Source: DATGFK01 sp040007395 (GTDB lineage Bacteria > Chloroflexota > Anaerolineae > Aggregatilineales > UBA2796). Taken from it: DNA of 49,480 nt. Of this stretch, positions 33,665 through 43,400 are shown in pieces. Location: contig JBDTVG010000139.1 of NCBI GenBank assembly GCA_040007395.1, positions 1-49,480 on the forward strand, in the 5' to 3' direction. A program made the position numbers and the translations under genes. The notes under the pieces were generated by a model, which made no database searches, was not told the DNA's origin, and saw only the letters and a list, made by a program, of their open reading frames with translations. Positions within the stretch are counted from its first letter, which is position 1; each line of letters begins with the position of its first letter.

Positions 33665-34675
33665 ATGAGCGTCGTGTACCGTGAAAGTGATGCCACACTT
33701 GAGGCGCTTAATGACTGTCGTATTGCCGTAATCGGCTACGGTAATTTGGGTCGCCCCTTCGCGCTCAACCTACGCGATAGCGGCGTAAATGTCATCGTCG
33801 GCAATGTCGATGATGACTATGCGGCACAGGCACGTCGCGATGGCTTTCAGGTAATGGGAGTTAGCGAGGCTGCCCGCATCGCGGATTTTAAGCTCATGCT
33901 GCTGCCCGACGAAGCCATGCCCGAAGTGTATCTCAACCATATTTCGCCTAATCTCAAGCCCGGTCACACGCTCTTGTTTGCCTCTGGCTATAACGTGGCG
34001 TTTGGGTTTATCGAGCCGCCGCCGTTTGTCGATATTCTGCTGCTTGCGCCCCGCACGATTGGTACGGGTGTCCGCGAAGGCTATGTTAACGGTAATGGAT
34101 TCCTGAGCTTTGTCGCCGTCGGGCAGGATGCCACGAACAAAAGCTGGAGTCACCTGTTGGCGTTGGCGTTAGCGGTAGGGTCGCTGCGGGCCGGAGCGTT
34201 TGAACTCACTTTCCGACAGGAAGCCGAACTTGATTTATTTATCCAGCAAGCCCTTATGCCAGCCCTGCAACTACTGATGTTTACGGCGGCGGATCTACTG
34301 GTCAAGGAAGGCTACCCGCCCGAAGCGGCTCTACTCGATCTGTATGTCTCCGGCGAACTAGCTTACAGCCTAAACAAAGCCGCTGAACTAGGGATGATGG
34401 ATACGCTCAAGCTATATTCGCTCACTGGGCAATATGGCATTTTGTCGCGTAGTGATCGTTTTCTGGAGCCGAAACTGCGCCGCCAGATGGAGATCTCACT
34501 GGAAGAAATTCGCAGCGGCAAGTTCGCGCAAGAATGGGCAGCGGAATATGCGAACGGCTATCCACGTCTTGAGGCACTACGCCGCAAGCGGAACAATATG
34601 GCGCTGTGGGGACTTGAACGACAGGTCATAGAACTGTTGCATCCGCTGCCTTCCGAAACATCCCCTGATTCATGA
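33665..34675 (+). CDS. Ketol-acid reductoisomerase-like protein with altered active site
   Basis: 336 residues, homologous along its length to class I IlvC. The Rossmann part is good (IAVIGYGNLGRPFALNLRDS, NVIVGN). In the catalytic parts several residues of KARI are changed: the AHGFN histidine is serine (FASGYNVAFG), the PKGPG lysine is arginine (LAPRTIGTGVR), the second metal glutamate is glutamine (ELDLFIQQ) and the FE of FExxHE is LY, leaving only part of the metal site. So acetohydroxyacid isomeroreduction is doubtful. ATG 33665 is chosen (AGGAA at 9 bases). Coupled by ATGA to the glycosyltransferase after it, which suggests another role. Confidence 0.75.
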   Translation: MSVVYRESDATLEALNDCRIAVIGYGNLGRPFALNLRDSGVNVIVGNVDDDYAAQARRDGFQVMGVSEAARIADFKLMLLPDEAMPEVYLNHISPNLKPGHTLLFASGYNVAFGFIEPPPFVDILLLAPRTIGTGVREGYVNGNGFLSFVAVGQDATNKSWSHLLALALAVGSLRAGAFELTFRQEAELDLFIQQALMPALQLLMFTAADLLVKEGYPPEAALLDLYVSGELAYSLNKAAELGMMDTLKLYSLTGQYGILSRSDRFLEPKLRRQMEISLEEIRSGKFAQEWAAEYANGYPRLEALRRKRNNMALWGLERQVIELLHPLPSETSPDS

Positions 34676-35721
34676 TCCACCGGATAATAGTGGTTAAACC
34701 GTGCTGCATCGGCGATGTAGTCCTCGCAACGGCACTGCTTTCCGCGCTGCGACGGGGCTATCCCGATGCAGCAATTGATTGGATTGCCGGGTCAAGTGCC
34801 GCTGCTGCGCTGCGCGATCATCCCGATCTCAACCGCGTGATCGACAGTGGGCCGCACGCGAATCCGGCTTCGCAACCTGTTAGTCTTTTCCGGCTTGTGC
34901 GATCACTACGGGCAGGTCGTTACGATCTTGCCGTTGTGCCGGATCGTTCGCCGTTGATGGGCATCGCAGTGCTGTTGGCAGGTATCCCGCAACGAGCTGG
35001 ATTAGATAGTGCGGGACGGGGCTTTGCCTACACCATCAAAGCACCCATTGATCCTGACACAGTGCGCCACGAAGCCGAAATCTATTTGGATGTTGCACGG
35101 GCATTAGGGCTAGCGACGGCGGATTGTTGGGCGAATGTTCCACCATCCATGATAGCATTGGCAGCCGCCCGATCTGCCCTACTGCAAGTCGGTGCGAATG
35201 ACAAACCGTTGATCGTTGTTCATCCCGGCGGAGGGGTGAATGCAGGCATGACCATGATCCAAAAGCGTTGGCCTACTGATCGCTTTGCGGCACTAGCGGA
35301 TCGTGTCGCTGAGGCAATCGACGGGCAGATTGCTATTGTCGGCGCACCCAGCGATCAAGAGGCGATTACTCGTTTACGCCAAACGCTGAAACATCCAGCA
35401 CTCGATCTAACAAATCGGCTGTCACTGTCGGTCACGGGCGCACTGGCTTCGTTGGCAGCATTATATATCGGCAACGATAACGGAGTGGCGCATCTGGCAG
35501 CGGCTTCGGGCGGCAAAGTGCTAATGATTTTTGGCCCCTCCGACCCGCGCCGCTATGCCCCTTTTGTTCCGCCGGATCGCGCACGGGTTGCGTGGCGACC
35601 CGTTACCTTACCGTCGCGAGGCGTAACTACGGGAGCGCCACTCGATTTCGATTGGGCGCGTGATGGTGTTACAATTGAGGAAGCATGGGTCAGCCTTCAA
35701 CCACTTTTGCCTACAATCTGA
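34672..35721 (+). CDS. Glycosyltransferase family 9 (heptosyltransferase-like)
   Basis: 349 residues, ADP-heptose:LPS heptosyltransferase superfamily. It begins IIVVKPCCIGDVVLATALLS (the family's R-x-x-x-x-G-D-x-x-x-x-x-P region in variant form) and contains IVVHPGGGVNAGMTMIQKRW, DRFAALADRV and a C-terminal LYIGNDNGVAHLAAASGGKV with the sugar-nucleotide site. Donor and acceptor are unknown; Chloroflexota generally lack LPS, so another cell-surface glycan is likely. Its start overlaps the end of the KARI-like gene. Confidence 0.85.
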   Translation: MIHRIIVVKPCCIGDVVLATALLSALRRGYPDAAIDWIAGSSAAAALRDHPDLNRVIDSGPHANPASQPVSLFRLVRSLRAGRYDLAVVPDRSPLMGIAVLLAGIPQRAGLDSAGRGFAYTIKAPIDPDTVRHEAEIYLDVARALGLATADCWANVPPSMIALAAARSALLQVGANDKPLIVVHPGGGVNAGMTMIQKRWPTDRFAALADRVAEAIDGQIAIVGAPSDQEAITRLRQTLKHPALDLTNRLSLSVTGALASLAALYIGNDNGVAHLAAASGGKVLMIFGPSDPRRYAPFVPPDRARVAWRPVTLPSRGVTTGAPLDFDWARDGVTIEEAWVSLQPLLPTI

Positions 35722-35744
35722 ACCCCAAAAGTGAAATTGCAGCA

Positions 35745-35768
35745 GCGATAGCCCATTAGAACTATCGC
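35745..35768 (+). terminator. Terminator after the glycosyltransferase gene
   Basis: GCGATAG (35745-35751) and CTATCGC (35762-35768), perfect 7-bp stem with a 10-base loop, followed by ACTTTTAG, a short T-run. It lies 24 bases after the stop codon. Confidence 0.65.
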
Positions 35769-35774
35769 ACTTTT

Positions 35775-36055
35775 AGAAAAGCGCTTTACTCTTTATATTA
35801 AAAATTACGGGAAATATGAAAATATATGAAAACGCAAACCATACAGCACAAAGTTAGAATTTATATAAGCACATGATCTTTGTAGCGGTGCTGTAGGGTC
35901 GAGGAGCGTCAAACAAACAATTTAATGATTGTCCAAAAATTGAAATGCAACCGTAAAGCATAAATGGTTTCTTGAATTTAATTTGCGAGTACAATAAACA
36001 CATCAAACGCTGAAGCACAGTGTACTGCTGCACATATGCTCGGAGCATTACCTAA
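35775..36055. other. AT-rich intergenic region before the histidine kinase
   Basis: About 280 bases clearly richer in A+T than the flanking genes and with no supported gene. It must hold the promoter of the kinase gene. A GGAG motif lies shortly before GTG 36056. Confidence 0.4.
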
Positions 36056-38425
36056 GTGGATATTCCCTTAACTAATCTTATCGTGGGGGGGCTGGTCTTT
36101 GGCTATGTAATCCTGGTCGGGATTGCCCTACGAAGTCGCCTACAATTAGGCGAACTACAACGCTGGTTGATCGGGACGCTGCTCGTAGCCCTACTGGCTC
36201 AGGCCAGTTACTTGCTATCAAGCCTTGCCAACCAGACATCAATACTTTCTGGCCTACTGCGCCCTGAACTTATCGGTATCTATCTGACTAGCTTAATGCT
36301 TATCGTCTTTGCCGGGTTATCTATGCGCTTTTTGCAGCGCCCCGGTACAGCCGTTCTGGTCGGATTTGGACTCGTTTGGCTGGTCACCCTAATTGTGGTG
36401 AGCACTAGCAGTGCTTCGTTTGGGAAAGCTGGCTGGCTGGGGAGATCCTTTTCGGCAGAATCCGATCTGGCTGGCATCATAACCATAGTCGGTTGGGTCA
36501 TTATCGGCGTACTGACTCTGACCATCACTTTCTACAGTTTCTACAGCGCTCACTTGCCAGAGATCGGAAATCGTTCGCTGTTTTGGGTGATCGTGATCCC
36601 GTTGGTGCTGATGGGGGCAGTACTAGGAGTCAGCGGCAGCGACATCCTCAAAGAATTGGGGTGGCTCACTGAATTTATCGCGATGGTCGGTGTCGTTTAC
36701 GGCACAACTGCCCATCGGGTATTCGATATTCGGCGCGTGCTCAGGCTTGTCGTTGCTTCAACGCTGATTACGGCGGTAACGGCGCTCGTGATCTTGGCAG
36801 CGCTGTTGGTCACACGAACGATTGACCCTTATGGAGAAAACGGCTTCCTGTTGCTGAGTGGACTTGCCATCCTGACCGCTGTGATCTACGGGCCGCTACG
36901 TTCATTGGTAGTAGCTATTGTTAACCGCGTGTTCGGCAGCGCTTCGGAAGATACAGCGGGTATTCTGCGGCGCTACAGTCAGGAAGTGTCTGGGGTCGTA
37001 GAACTCGATCCACTGGTTGATGTAGCGATGAATACGCTGCGGAATACGCTCAGAGTGCGACGTGGCGGCTTAATTCTGGCAACCCGCGATGATAATGACA
37101 CAATTCGAGTCGAGCCGATGAGCAAGGGTCTGGGCGACATGCCAGACGTGCGCGGTTGGATACCCAAAGATAGCCCGATCTATCGCACTCTCTTTGACCA
37201 ACGGGCGACCATGTTGCAATTTGATCTGGAATATTCGCGTCAATATATGGATGTGGCTCCCGAACTGAAGTCTTTCTTCAAGCAGTTACGCATGAGTGCT
37301 TATGCGCCAGTGGTTGTACAAGGCCAATTAATCGGAATTATGGCGGCGGGTGCAAAGAGCAGTGATACCGCCTTCTATCCACAGGATCTTGAACTGCTGG
37401 CAACAGTTGCCAACCAAACTGGCATTGCCCTACGGAACGCTCGTTTAGTAACCGATCTTCGCAAGGCTAGCGAAGAGATGCTAGTGCTTAACAAGGATCT
37501 CGTCGCGACCAAAGAACGTAGTGTACGGCTCGACTCGGTCAAGACGGATTTCATCACGATTGCCAGCCATGAGTTGCGCACCCCACTGGCACAGATTCGC
37601 GGCTATACCGATATTATTGACGCGCTGAACGAACAGGGGATGCTCGACCCTGACCAGATGACAGGTATGACGACCAATCTCCGCAAAGCGACAGATCGAC
37701 TCGAACGCTTGATTGGAGATATGCTTGACGTGAGTCAGCTTGGCCTCGACGCGATGGATCTGCGGTTTGCTCAGACCACCACAGAAAACATCTTGCGGCT
37801 GGCAATTGAACCGCTGACCGAACAGATCAAGCAGCGCAAGCTAACCCTTGTGGCACGCGGCCTACGCGATCTGCCGCCCATCGAGGCAGATATGCAGCGC
37901 TTGGTTCAAGCGTTCCGCAATGTGGTGACGAATGCCATCAAATACACCCCTGACGGCGGACGCATCGATATTTCGGCACATATCCAACAAAACTCAAACA
38001 CCAAGCGCGACGAAATTGTCGTTGCCATTCAGGACACCGGAATCGGGATTGATCCGGCAAACTATGAATTGATCTTCGAGAAGTTCTTCCGCGTCTCCGA
38101 TCCCGGTCTACACTCAACGGGTGCAACCAAATTCATGGGCGCAGGGCCGGGGTTGGGTCTGACCATTGCACGCGGGGTGATCGAAGGGCATGGCGGCACA
38201 ATCCGTGTCGAGAGTCCCGGCTATGACCCCGAAAAACTGCCGGGCAGCACCTTCTATATTATCTTGCCGCTTGCGCCACCGGAAGATGCCAAGCGTGTGC
38301 TTGCCTTCGAGGCAACTAGCACGCAGACTATCGCGGTTGTCGGGCAAACTGATCCGTCTCCAGCGTTGGCAACTGCCACAGCCGCCGCTGTACCTAGCAA
38401 TAGCACCGAACCGCCCAAAAAATAA
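36056..38425 (+). CDS. Membrane sensor histidine kinase (7TM-like, GAF, HisKA, HATPase)
   Basis: Hybrid-length sensor kinase of 789 residues with GTG start. Residues 1-290 hold about eight hydrophobic segments, including a histidine-kinase N-terminal 7TM-like region. A GAF domain lies at about 310-470 (VRRGGLILATRDD; LLATVANQTGIALRNARLVT), then a helical linker. The HisKA phosphorylation site is H505 in ITIASHELRTPLAQIRGYTD. The HATPase has an N box (VVTNAIKYTPDGG), G1 (IQDTGIGI) and G2 (GAGPGLGLTIARG). A low-complexity tail of about 50 residues follows. No response regulator is adjacent, so the partner is encoded elsewhere. Confidence 0.9.
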   Translation: MDIPLTNLIVGGLVFGYVILVGIALRSRLQLGELQRWLIGTLLVALLAQASYLLSSLANQTSILSGLLRPELIGIYLTSLMLIVFAGLSMRFLQRPGTAVLVGFGLVWLVTLIVVSTSSASFGKAGWLGRSFSAESDLAGIITIVGWVIIGVLTLTITFYSFYSAHLPEIGNRSLFWVIVIPLVLMGAVLGVSGSDILKELGWLTEFIAMVGVVYGTTAHRVFDIRRVLRLVVASTLITAVTALVILAALLVTRTIDPYGENGFLLLSGLAILTAVIYGPLRSLVVAIVNRVFGSASEDTAGILRRYSQEVSGVVELDPLVDVAMNTLRNTLRVRRGGLILATRDDNDTIRVEPMSKGLGDMPDVRGWIPKDSPIYRTLFDQRATMLQFDLEYSRQYMDVAPELKSFFKQLRMSAYAPVVVQGQLIGIMAAGAKSSDTAFYPQDLELLATVANQTGIALRNARLVTDLRKASEEMLVLNKDLVATKERSVRLDSVKTDFITIASHELRTPLAQIRGYTDIIDALNEQGMLDPDQMTGMTTNLRKATDRLERLIGDMLDVSQLGLDAMDLRFAQTTTENILRLAIEPLTEQIKQRKLTLVARGLRDLPPIEADMQRLVQAFRNVVTNAIKYTPDGGRIDISAHIQQNSNTKRDEIVVAIQDTGIGIDPANYELIFEKFFRVSDPGLHSTGATKFMGAGPGLGLTIARGVIEGHGGTIRVESPGYDPEKLPGSTFYIILPLAPPEDAKRVLAFEATSTQTIAVVGQTDPSPALATATAAAVPSNSTEPPKK

Positions 38426-38453
38426 AACACAGGGTCGGGGCAGACCCAACCCC

Positions 38454-38475
38454 TACAAAATACGGTTTGATGTAG
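38454..38475 (+). repeat. Short dispersed repeat, copy 2
   Basis: TACAAAATACGGTTTGATG followed by TAG between the kinase and the DUF1501 gene, matching 15652-15674. Just before it, GGGTC-GGGGCA-GACCC forms another small hairpin. Both copies lie in gaps between convergent genes. Confidence 0.45.
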
Positions 38476-38500
38476 CGGGCGAGGATTGCCTCGTCCGCTA
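38473..38500. terminator. Hairpin between convergent kinase and DUF1501 genes
   Basis: TAGCGGGCGAGG (38473-38484) pairs with CCTCGTCCGCTA (38489-38500): 11 of 12 positions, 4-base loop. It lies in the gap between two converging genes and may stop transcription from both sides. It begins within the short dispersed repeat. Confidence 0.6.
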
Positions 38501-38526
38501 AAATGCAATACCTACCCTTAAAAACC

Positions 38527-39801
38527 CTAGCTGCGAGAGCCAATAATGCCCTGTGGTGTGGGTGTGAAGTTGGGGAATACATCGGTCAGCGATGGGTTAT
38601 TCAGGCGATTAGCGACAATTTCCGCGAGAATATCCCGGTAATCCGTCGTGACTGCCAGATCGCCATCGAAAAGCTGTTCGGGCGCTAGACCGGGCCACTT
38701 GGTAACAACAGGCTTTTTGATGAGACTAGGCGACATGACCAACATCATATTACCGTGTCCGTGATCTGTCCCTTGACTGGCGTTTTCCTGCACCCGCCGC
38801 CCAAACTCAGACATCACGACAACCGTAATGTTCTTCATCTGGTTGCCCATGTCTGCATAGAAGTTCGCTAACCCATTGCTTAGCGTACTAAGCCGTTGTT
38901 GAAGATCAGGCGCTTGGAAGTGGTGCGTGTCCCAGCCGCCAAGATCGATGGCAGAGACTTCCAGCCCAACTTCGGCTTTGATGAGTGCCGCCGTCTGCAT
39001 AAGCGCCTGATCGAACTCGTTCTCATCGTTGTACTTCACGCCGTTCGCTGGAACATAGGCAGCGACATTGACCTTGCTTACAAGGTCGAGGACTGCGTTG
39101 GTTTGGTTAGCGAAGGTTTCGAGTTCGGCGCTGTCGGCACTATAGAGTGCATTGAGCGAAGCGAGATATTTGTCGGCGGCTTCCTGTCTTCCGGCAAGGT
39201 GATAATCCACAATAGATTTGATGGCAGTCGCGTTGATCGTGCCACGCAGCGATTGTTGTAAGGTATTGCCCCAGCCAATCGCCCGCAGTGGGGTTTCGTT
39301 GCCTGTATCTAGTGTTGCCAGATGTCGCCCGATCCAGCCTGTCGTCAATTTATGATCGCCGGGAGTGCCACGCTCCATAAAATCCATCGCGTCGAAGTGC
39401 GAACGGGTTGGGTCAGGCGATCCTGCGGCATGAACCGCGACAATACCGCCTGATTGGAAGATCGGCAGCAGCGGCTTCATCGTCGAGTTTAAGCCAAAGA
39501 AGCCATCGAGGTCAAGCGCACGATGATCGGCGGCAGAGCCTTTATCATCGGGACGTGGCACATTCAATACTGGACGGGCATCGTAATACGCTTTTTCACC
39601 GTGCGGGACGATGATATTTAAGCCGTCTGCCGCACCGCGCAAAAAGATACAGACAAGGACATCGCCGCGTGGTCCTTTTTTCGAGAAGGCAAGGCGCGGC
39701 ATCCACGAAGGCCAAACCATCTGCGCGGAGGCAAGGGCAGAAAGCGCCAAACTGCGGTTGAGCAATTCTCGTCGGGAAATTACCTTTGATCCGCTTGACA
39801 T
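38527..39801 (-). CDS. DUF1501 family protein (exported, Tat-type signal)
   Basis: 424 residues, alkaline-phosphatase-like fold family of unknown role. The start is ATG 39801 (AAGGAGG 6 bases before). The N-terminus SRRELLNRSLALSALASAQM is a twin-arginine-type export signal. Family motifs: LVCIFLRGAADGLNIIVPHG, VHAAGSPDPTRSHFDAMDFM, DLGGWDTHHFQAPDLQQRL and VVVMSEFGRRVQENASQGTD then HGHGNMMLV. DUF1501 genes usually sit beside a DUF1800 gene; none is next to this one. Confidence 0.87.
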   Translation of the reverse strand: MSSGSKVISRRELLNRSLALSALASAQMVWPSWMPRLAFSKKGPRGDVLVCIFLRGAADGLNIIVPHGEKAYYDARPVLNVPRPDDKGSAADHRALDLDGFFGLNSTMKPLLPIFQSGGIVAVHAAGSPDPTRSHFDAMDFMERGTPGDHKLTTGWIGRHLATLDTGNETPLRAIGWGNTLQQSLRGTINATAIKSIVDYHLAGRQEAADKYLASLNALYSADSAELETFANQTNAVLDLVSKVNVAAYVPANGVKYNDENEFDQALMQTAALIKAEVGLEVSAIDLGGWDTHHFQAPDLQQRLSTLSNGLANFYADMGNQMKNITVVVMSEFGRRVQENASQGTDHGHGNMMLVMSPSLIKKPVVTKWPGLAPEQLFDGDLAVTTDYRDILAEIVANRLNNPSLTDVFPNFTPTPQGIIGSRS

Positions 39802-39912
39802 CGCGAACCTCCTTATCACTTAGACAAAAGATCAAGTATGTAGTTGTCGATTATATTACAACATTATCGCCCAACTCGAATGAGGTGCGATCCTTCATTC
39901 TATAGAGATTGG

Positions 39913-40383
39913 CTATACCGCTTGCTTCGCCAATCGTTCAATCTGGTCAAGGTGCGTTGTGTCATGCTCTAACCACATAGTGACCTGTGCTTCAGCCGTG
40001 AAAGTTCCATATTCGGGTTGGGTTCCCTGACGCTGCCAATCTTCTTCGCGCAGCATTCGTACAATCGCTAAACTGGCCTGACGTTGCAGCGTAAAGTCGG
40101 CAAGCAGTTGATCAAGCTGATCGTGAGTCTTGTTGCGGTTGGCGTACCATTTCTTTTCGTCATGCGGAGTCAGGATGGGCTGATCTTCTTTGACGATCCG
40201 CTCCAACCGGAGACGCATCACGTAAATTTCATCATCAACCAGATGTGCCAGAATCTCGCGGATGCTCCAATCCTCTGGAGTCGGGTGATTGTCAAGCAGC
40301 GCGTCGGACAGTCCTTCGGTCAACTGCCGCAATTTTGAGTCGGTCTGTTCCAGTGACTTGATAACTTGTTCACGGGTGTTCAT
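39913..40383 (-). CDS. DinB family protein
   Basis: 156-residue four-helix-bundle protein of the DinB/YfiT-like family, with metal-site histidines in WSIREILAHLVDDEIYVM and MWLEHDTTHLDQIERLAKQA. Members act in thiol-linked or unknown metal-dependent reactions; no function can be assigned. GAGC precedes the ATG. Confidence 0.85.
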   Translation of the reverse strand: MNTREQVIKSLEQTDSKLRQLTEGLSDALLDNHPTPEDWSIREILAHLVDDEIYVMRLRLERIVKEDQPILTPHDEKKWYANRNKTHDQLDQLLADFTLQRQASLAIVRMLREEDWQRQGTQPEYGTFTAEAQVTMWLEHDTTHLDQIERLAKQAV

Positions 40384-40483
40384 GGTAAGCTCCTGTTGCG
40401 ATTATCCTTATAGCGTATTGTCGCCATTTTAACCCGCTAATGCCGTAGTCAATGGGGACAAACTGCCCGATCCTGTTATACCA

Positions 40484-43400
40484 TTACGGAACACTGACGC
40501 GCACTGTATCGCTGTGCGTGATATTCCCTGCTGTATCATAGGCGATCATGTAAAACGATTGCAGCCCACGCCCCGTAATCGACCACTGCGACTTGAACGG
40601 CGCGGCTTTTACCGTATCGATCAACTGATCGTCGTGGTAGAACTCGACATAAGCGACTTCAACATTATCGGTGACTTCTGCTTCTAGATCAATGACAGTA
40701 TCGTTTGCCCCTGCCTGCCCGGTTTGCGGTGAGATAATGCGGATAGTCGGCGGGACATTATCGACAGTGACCTGTACTGTGTAGAGCTGAAATACATTAT
40801 CCTTGAGCGTAATGCTCAGACGCAGCGTATACAGGCCATCTAAGCCATCGGTATTCCAATGACCCAAGAGAATATCCTGACCACGCGCCAATGGGTCGCT
40901 TCCTGCCACTGCGATCCACTGGCTGGGATTTATGCCCGCACCATATGCTAAATTGTAGGCAACGACAGTAACACTATCGACGCTGCCACGAATATCAGTT
41001 GTGCCACGCACCCGCGCCAAACCACTTGGACTACTGATTGTAGCGGCAAGATCGCCGGGACGCGCCTGACCGGAGTCATAGTCGGTGGGCGGTAGCTGCT
41101 CCCCAATCGACTTGGCCCAAGCACGCGCTTCTGGTGGGTAATCGAAGAACAAACGCTCCGTCACTAGATCCGAAGGCGTGGAAGCCGTCGCGATTAAGCC
41201 GTTGCGCGAATTGATACTATAGCGTTTCCAGTAAGTATCCTGCTGAGTCGGGATGGTATTAGTTGCCGCATCGACAAAGAACAGCTCTTTGACCTTCTGG
41301 CAGTCGGGGGTGGGCAATAGGCCGCTGCGTTTGCACACTGGCACTTCGACAATGGTGGACGGGCGTGTCCAGTCTTGGATCGGCAACTTATCGCGCTTGT
41401 GGGCATATTCCATGATGGCGTGCCAGATGGGGGCGGCAGCATTTGACCCAGAAAGGTCATCGCCCATCGGTAAGTTGTTGTTGTTGCCGACCCATGCTCC
41501 GGCGACGAACTGTGGCGTATAACCGAGTGTCCACGCATCGCGAACATCGTTGGTTGTGCCAGTTTTGACGGCGGCAGGTCGTGACAATTCCAGCGCGTTA
41601 CCTTTACCGAACGCTGCCAACCGAGCGTCTTTGTCAGCGAGTATATTGGTGATGAGGTAGGCCAGTGCGTCTTGAAGAACGTTCTGCCGCCCAAAGGTTT
41701 TCTCTTTCTCGGAATCGGAAAACTGCCAGAGAACGTTGCCGTCTTTGTCCTCGATCCGCAGCACAGACACTGGATCGTAGGCACGGTAGCCAATGCGCGG
41801 ATTGGCGACAGGGGTTCCCGCCATAATACCCTGATTGGCAAATACCCCATAGGCATATGTCAAATCTAGCAAACTCACTTCGCCACTGCCGAGTGCCAAC
41901 GCTAGCCCGTATTGATCCAATGGCCCATTCAGCGAATTGATGCCAAGTTGGTGCGCCCGCCGGATGACCTGCCCAATCCCGACGTTACTCAATACTTGCA
42001 CCGCCGGGATGTTATATGAATTTGCCAGCGCTTCACGCACACTCATAATGCCGTGAAACTGGTTATCTTCGTTCTTGGGGGTATAGGGCAACCCACCCTG
42101 ATCGAAAGTCGTGGGAATATCCATAACCATTGTGGCAGGCATGTACTTATTGAGCGAGAAGGCTGTGACATAGGTAAACGGCTTGAATGCCGATCCGGGC
42201 TGGCGTTGCGCTAGCGCAGCGTTGAAGTTGCCGTCGATCCCGGCGTTAAAGTAGTCGAGGCTACCGACCATCGACATAATCTCGCCAGTAGAGGGTTTGA
42301 TGAGCAGTGTTGCCGCATTGGTCACATTACGTGGCACACCGAGCTTTAAGTTAGGCGGGGTCACGAGATATTGTGCGGCAGCGCAGGGTTTGCCTGCGCC
42401 CGTATTGGGGGCCGCATTGGCGGGGCCACCTTGCAAACGGGAAATATAACCCCGCGTGACGCATTCGGCTTGATATTGAAGGTCGAGATCAAGCGTGGTA
42501 TAGATATGTAAACCACCTTGCAGCACTAGTCGCGCCCCATCCAAACCTTGCTCGTCTAGCAATTGTTCCGCTTGCCGCCGCGCATATAGTGCAAAATGCG
42601 GTGCGATGATCCCGTAGCGTTCTGTGATCGGCTGGATGACGATGGGCTGCGATTTGGCCTGTATACTCTGATCCGGCGTGATAAAGCCGAGAGACACCAT
42701 ACTATCCAGCACTACCGCCTGACGCTGACGTGCCGCCGTCGGGTTATCTAGTGGGTTAAGCTGCGGATTCTGCGGGATTGCTGCTAGCATCGCTGTTTCA
42801 CCGAGTGTTAGGTCGTGTACCGATTTGCCGAAGTACACCTTCGCGGCAGTATCCACACCGTAAGCCAGATTACCGTAGAAGTTGTTATTGAGATACCATT
42901 CCAAAATCTGGTTCTTACTGTAGCGGCGTGATACCTCACTTGCCAGAATGATCTCCTTGATCTTGCGATCTGGCGTAATTAGCAGACGATCCTTTGCTGA
43001 GAGCAACACATTCTTGACAAGCTGCTGGGTGATGGTACTGCCGCCTTGTACCTGACCGCCTTGCAATGTGACCCATACCGAGCGAAGGATGCCTCGCACA
43101 TCGAAACCCGGATTTTCGTAGTAGGTCTTGTCTTCAATGGCGATAGTGCTGTTGATCAGATCAGGCGGTATATCCGTCAACGCAACTGACTGACGATCTC
43201 CGCCGCTGGGGTCTAGCACCTGATATAGGACGGTTTGCCCAGAGCGATCATATATCAGAGTTGTCTCAAACTGTTGGTGTGTTTTGACAATTGTGTCGGG
43301 GTCTGGCAATTGACGCGCATAATAAACATAGATACCGACGGCAAGGGCGGTGCCAACGGTTGCCATAAGCACAACCCCCAGAATCAGCAGGGAACCAAAA

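Noticed and set aside
33665..34675. Plain ilvC for valine/isoleucine synthesis
   Set aside because: Several catalytic residues differ and the neighbours are not branched-chain biosynthesis genes.
41194..41856. 220-codon minus-strand frame inside the penicillin-binding protein gene
   Set aside because: Same strand, other frame of a well-supported gene; no start context or family match.
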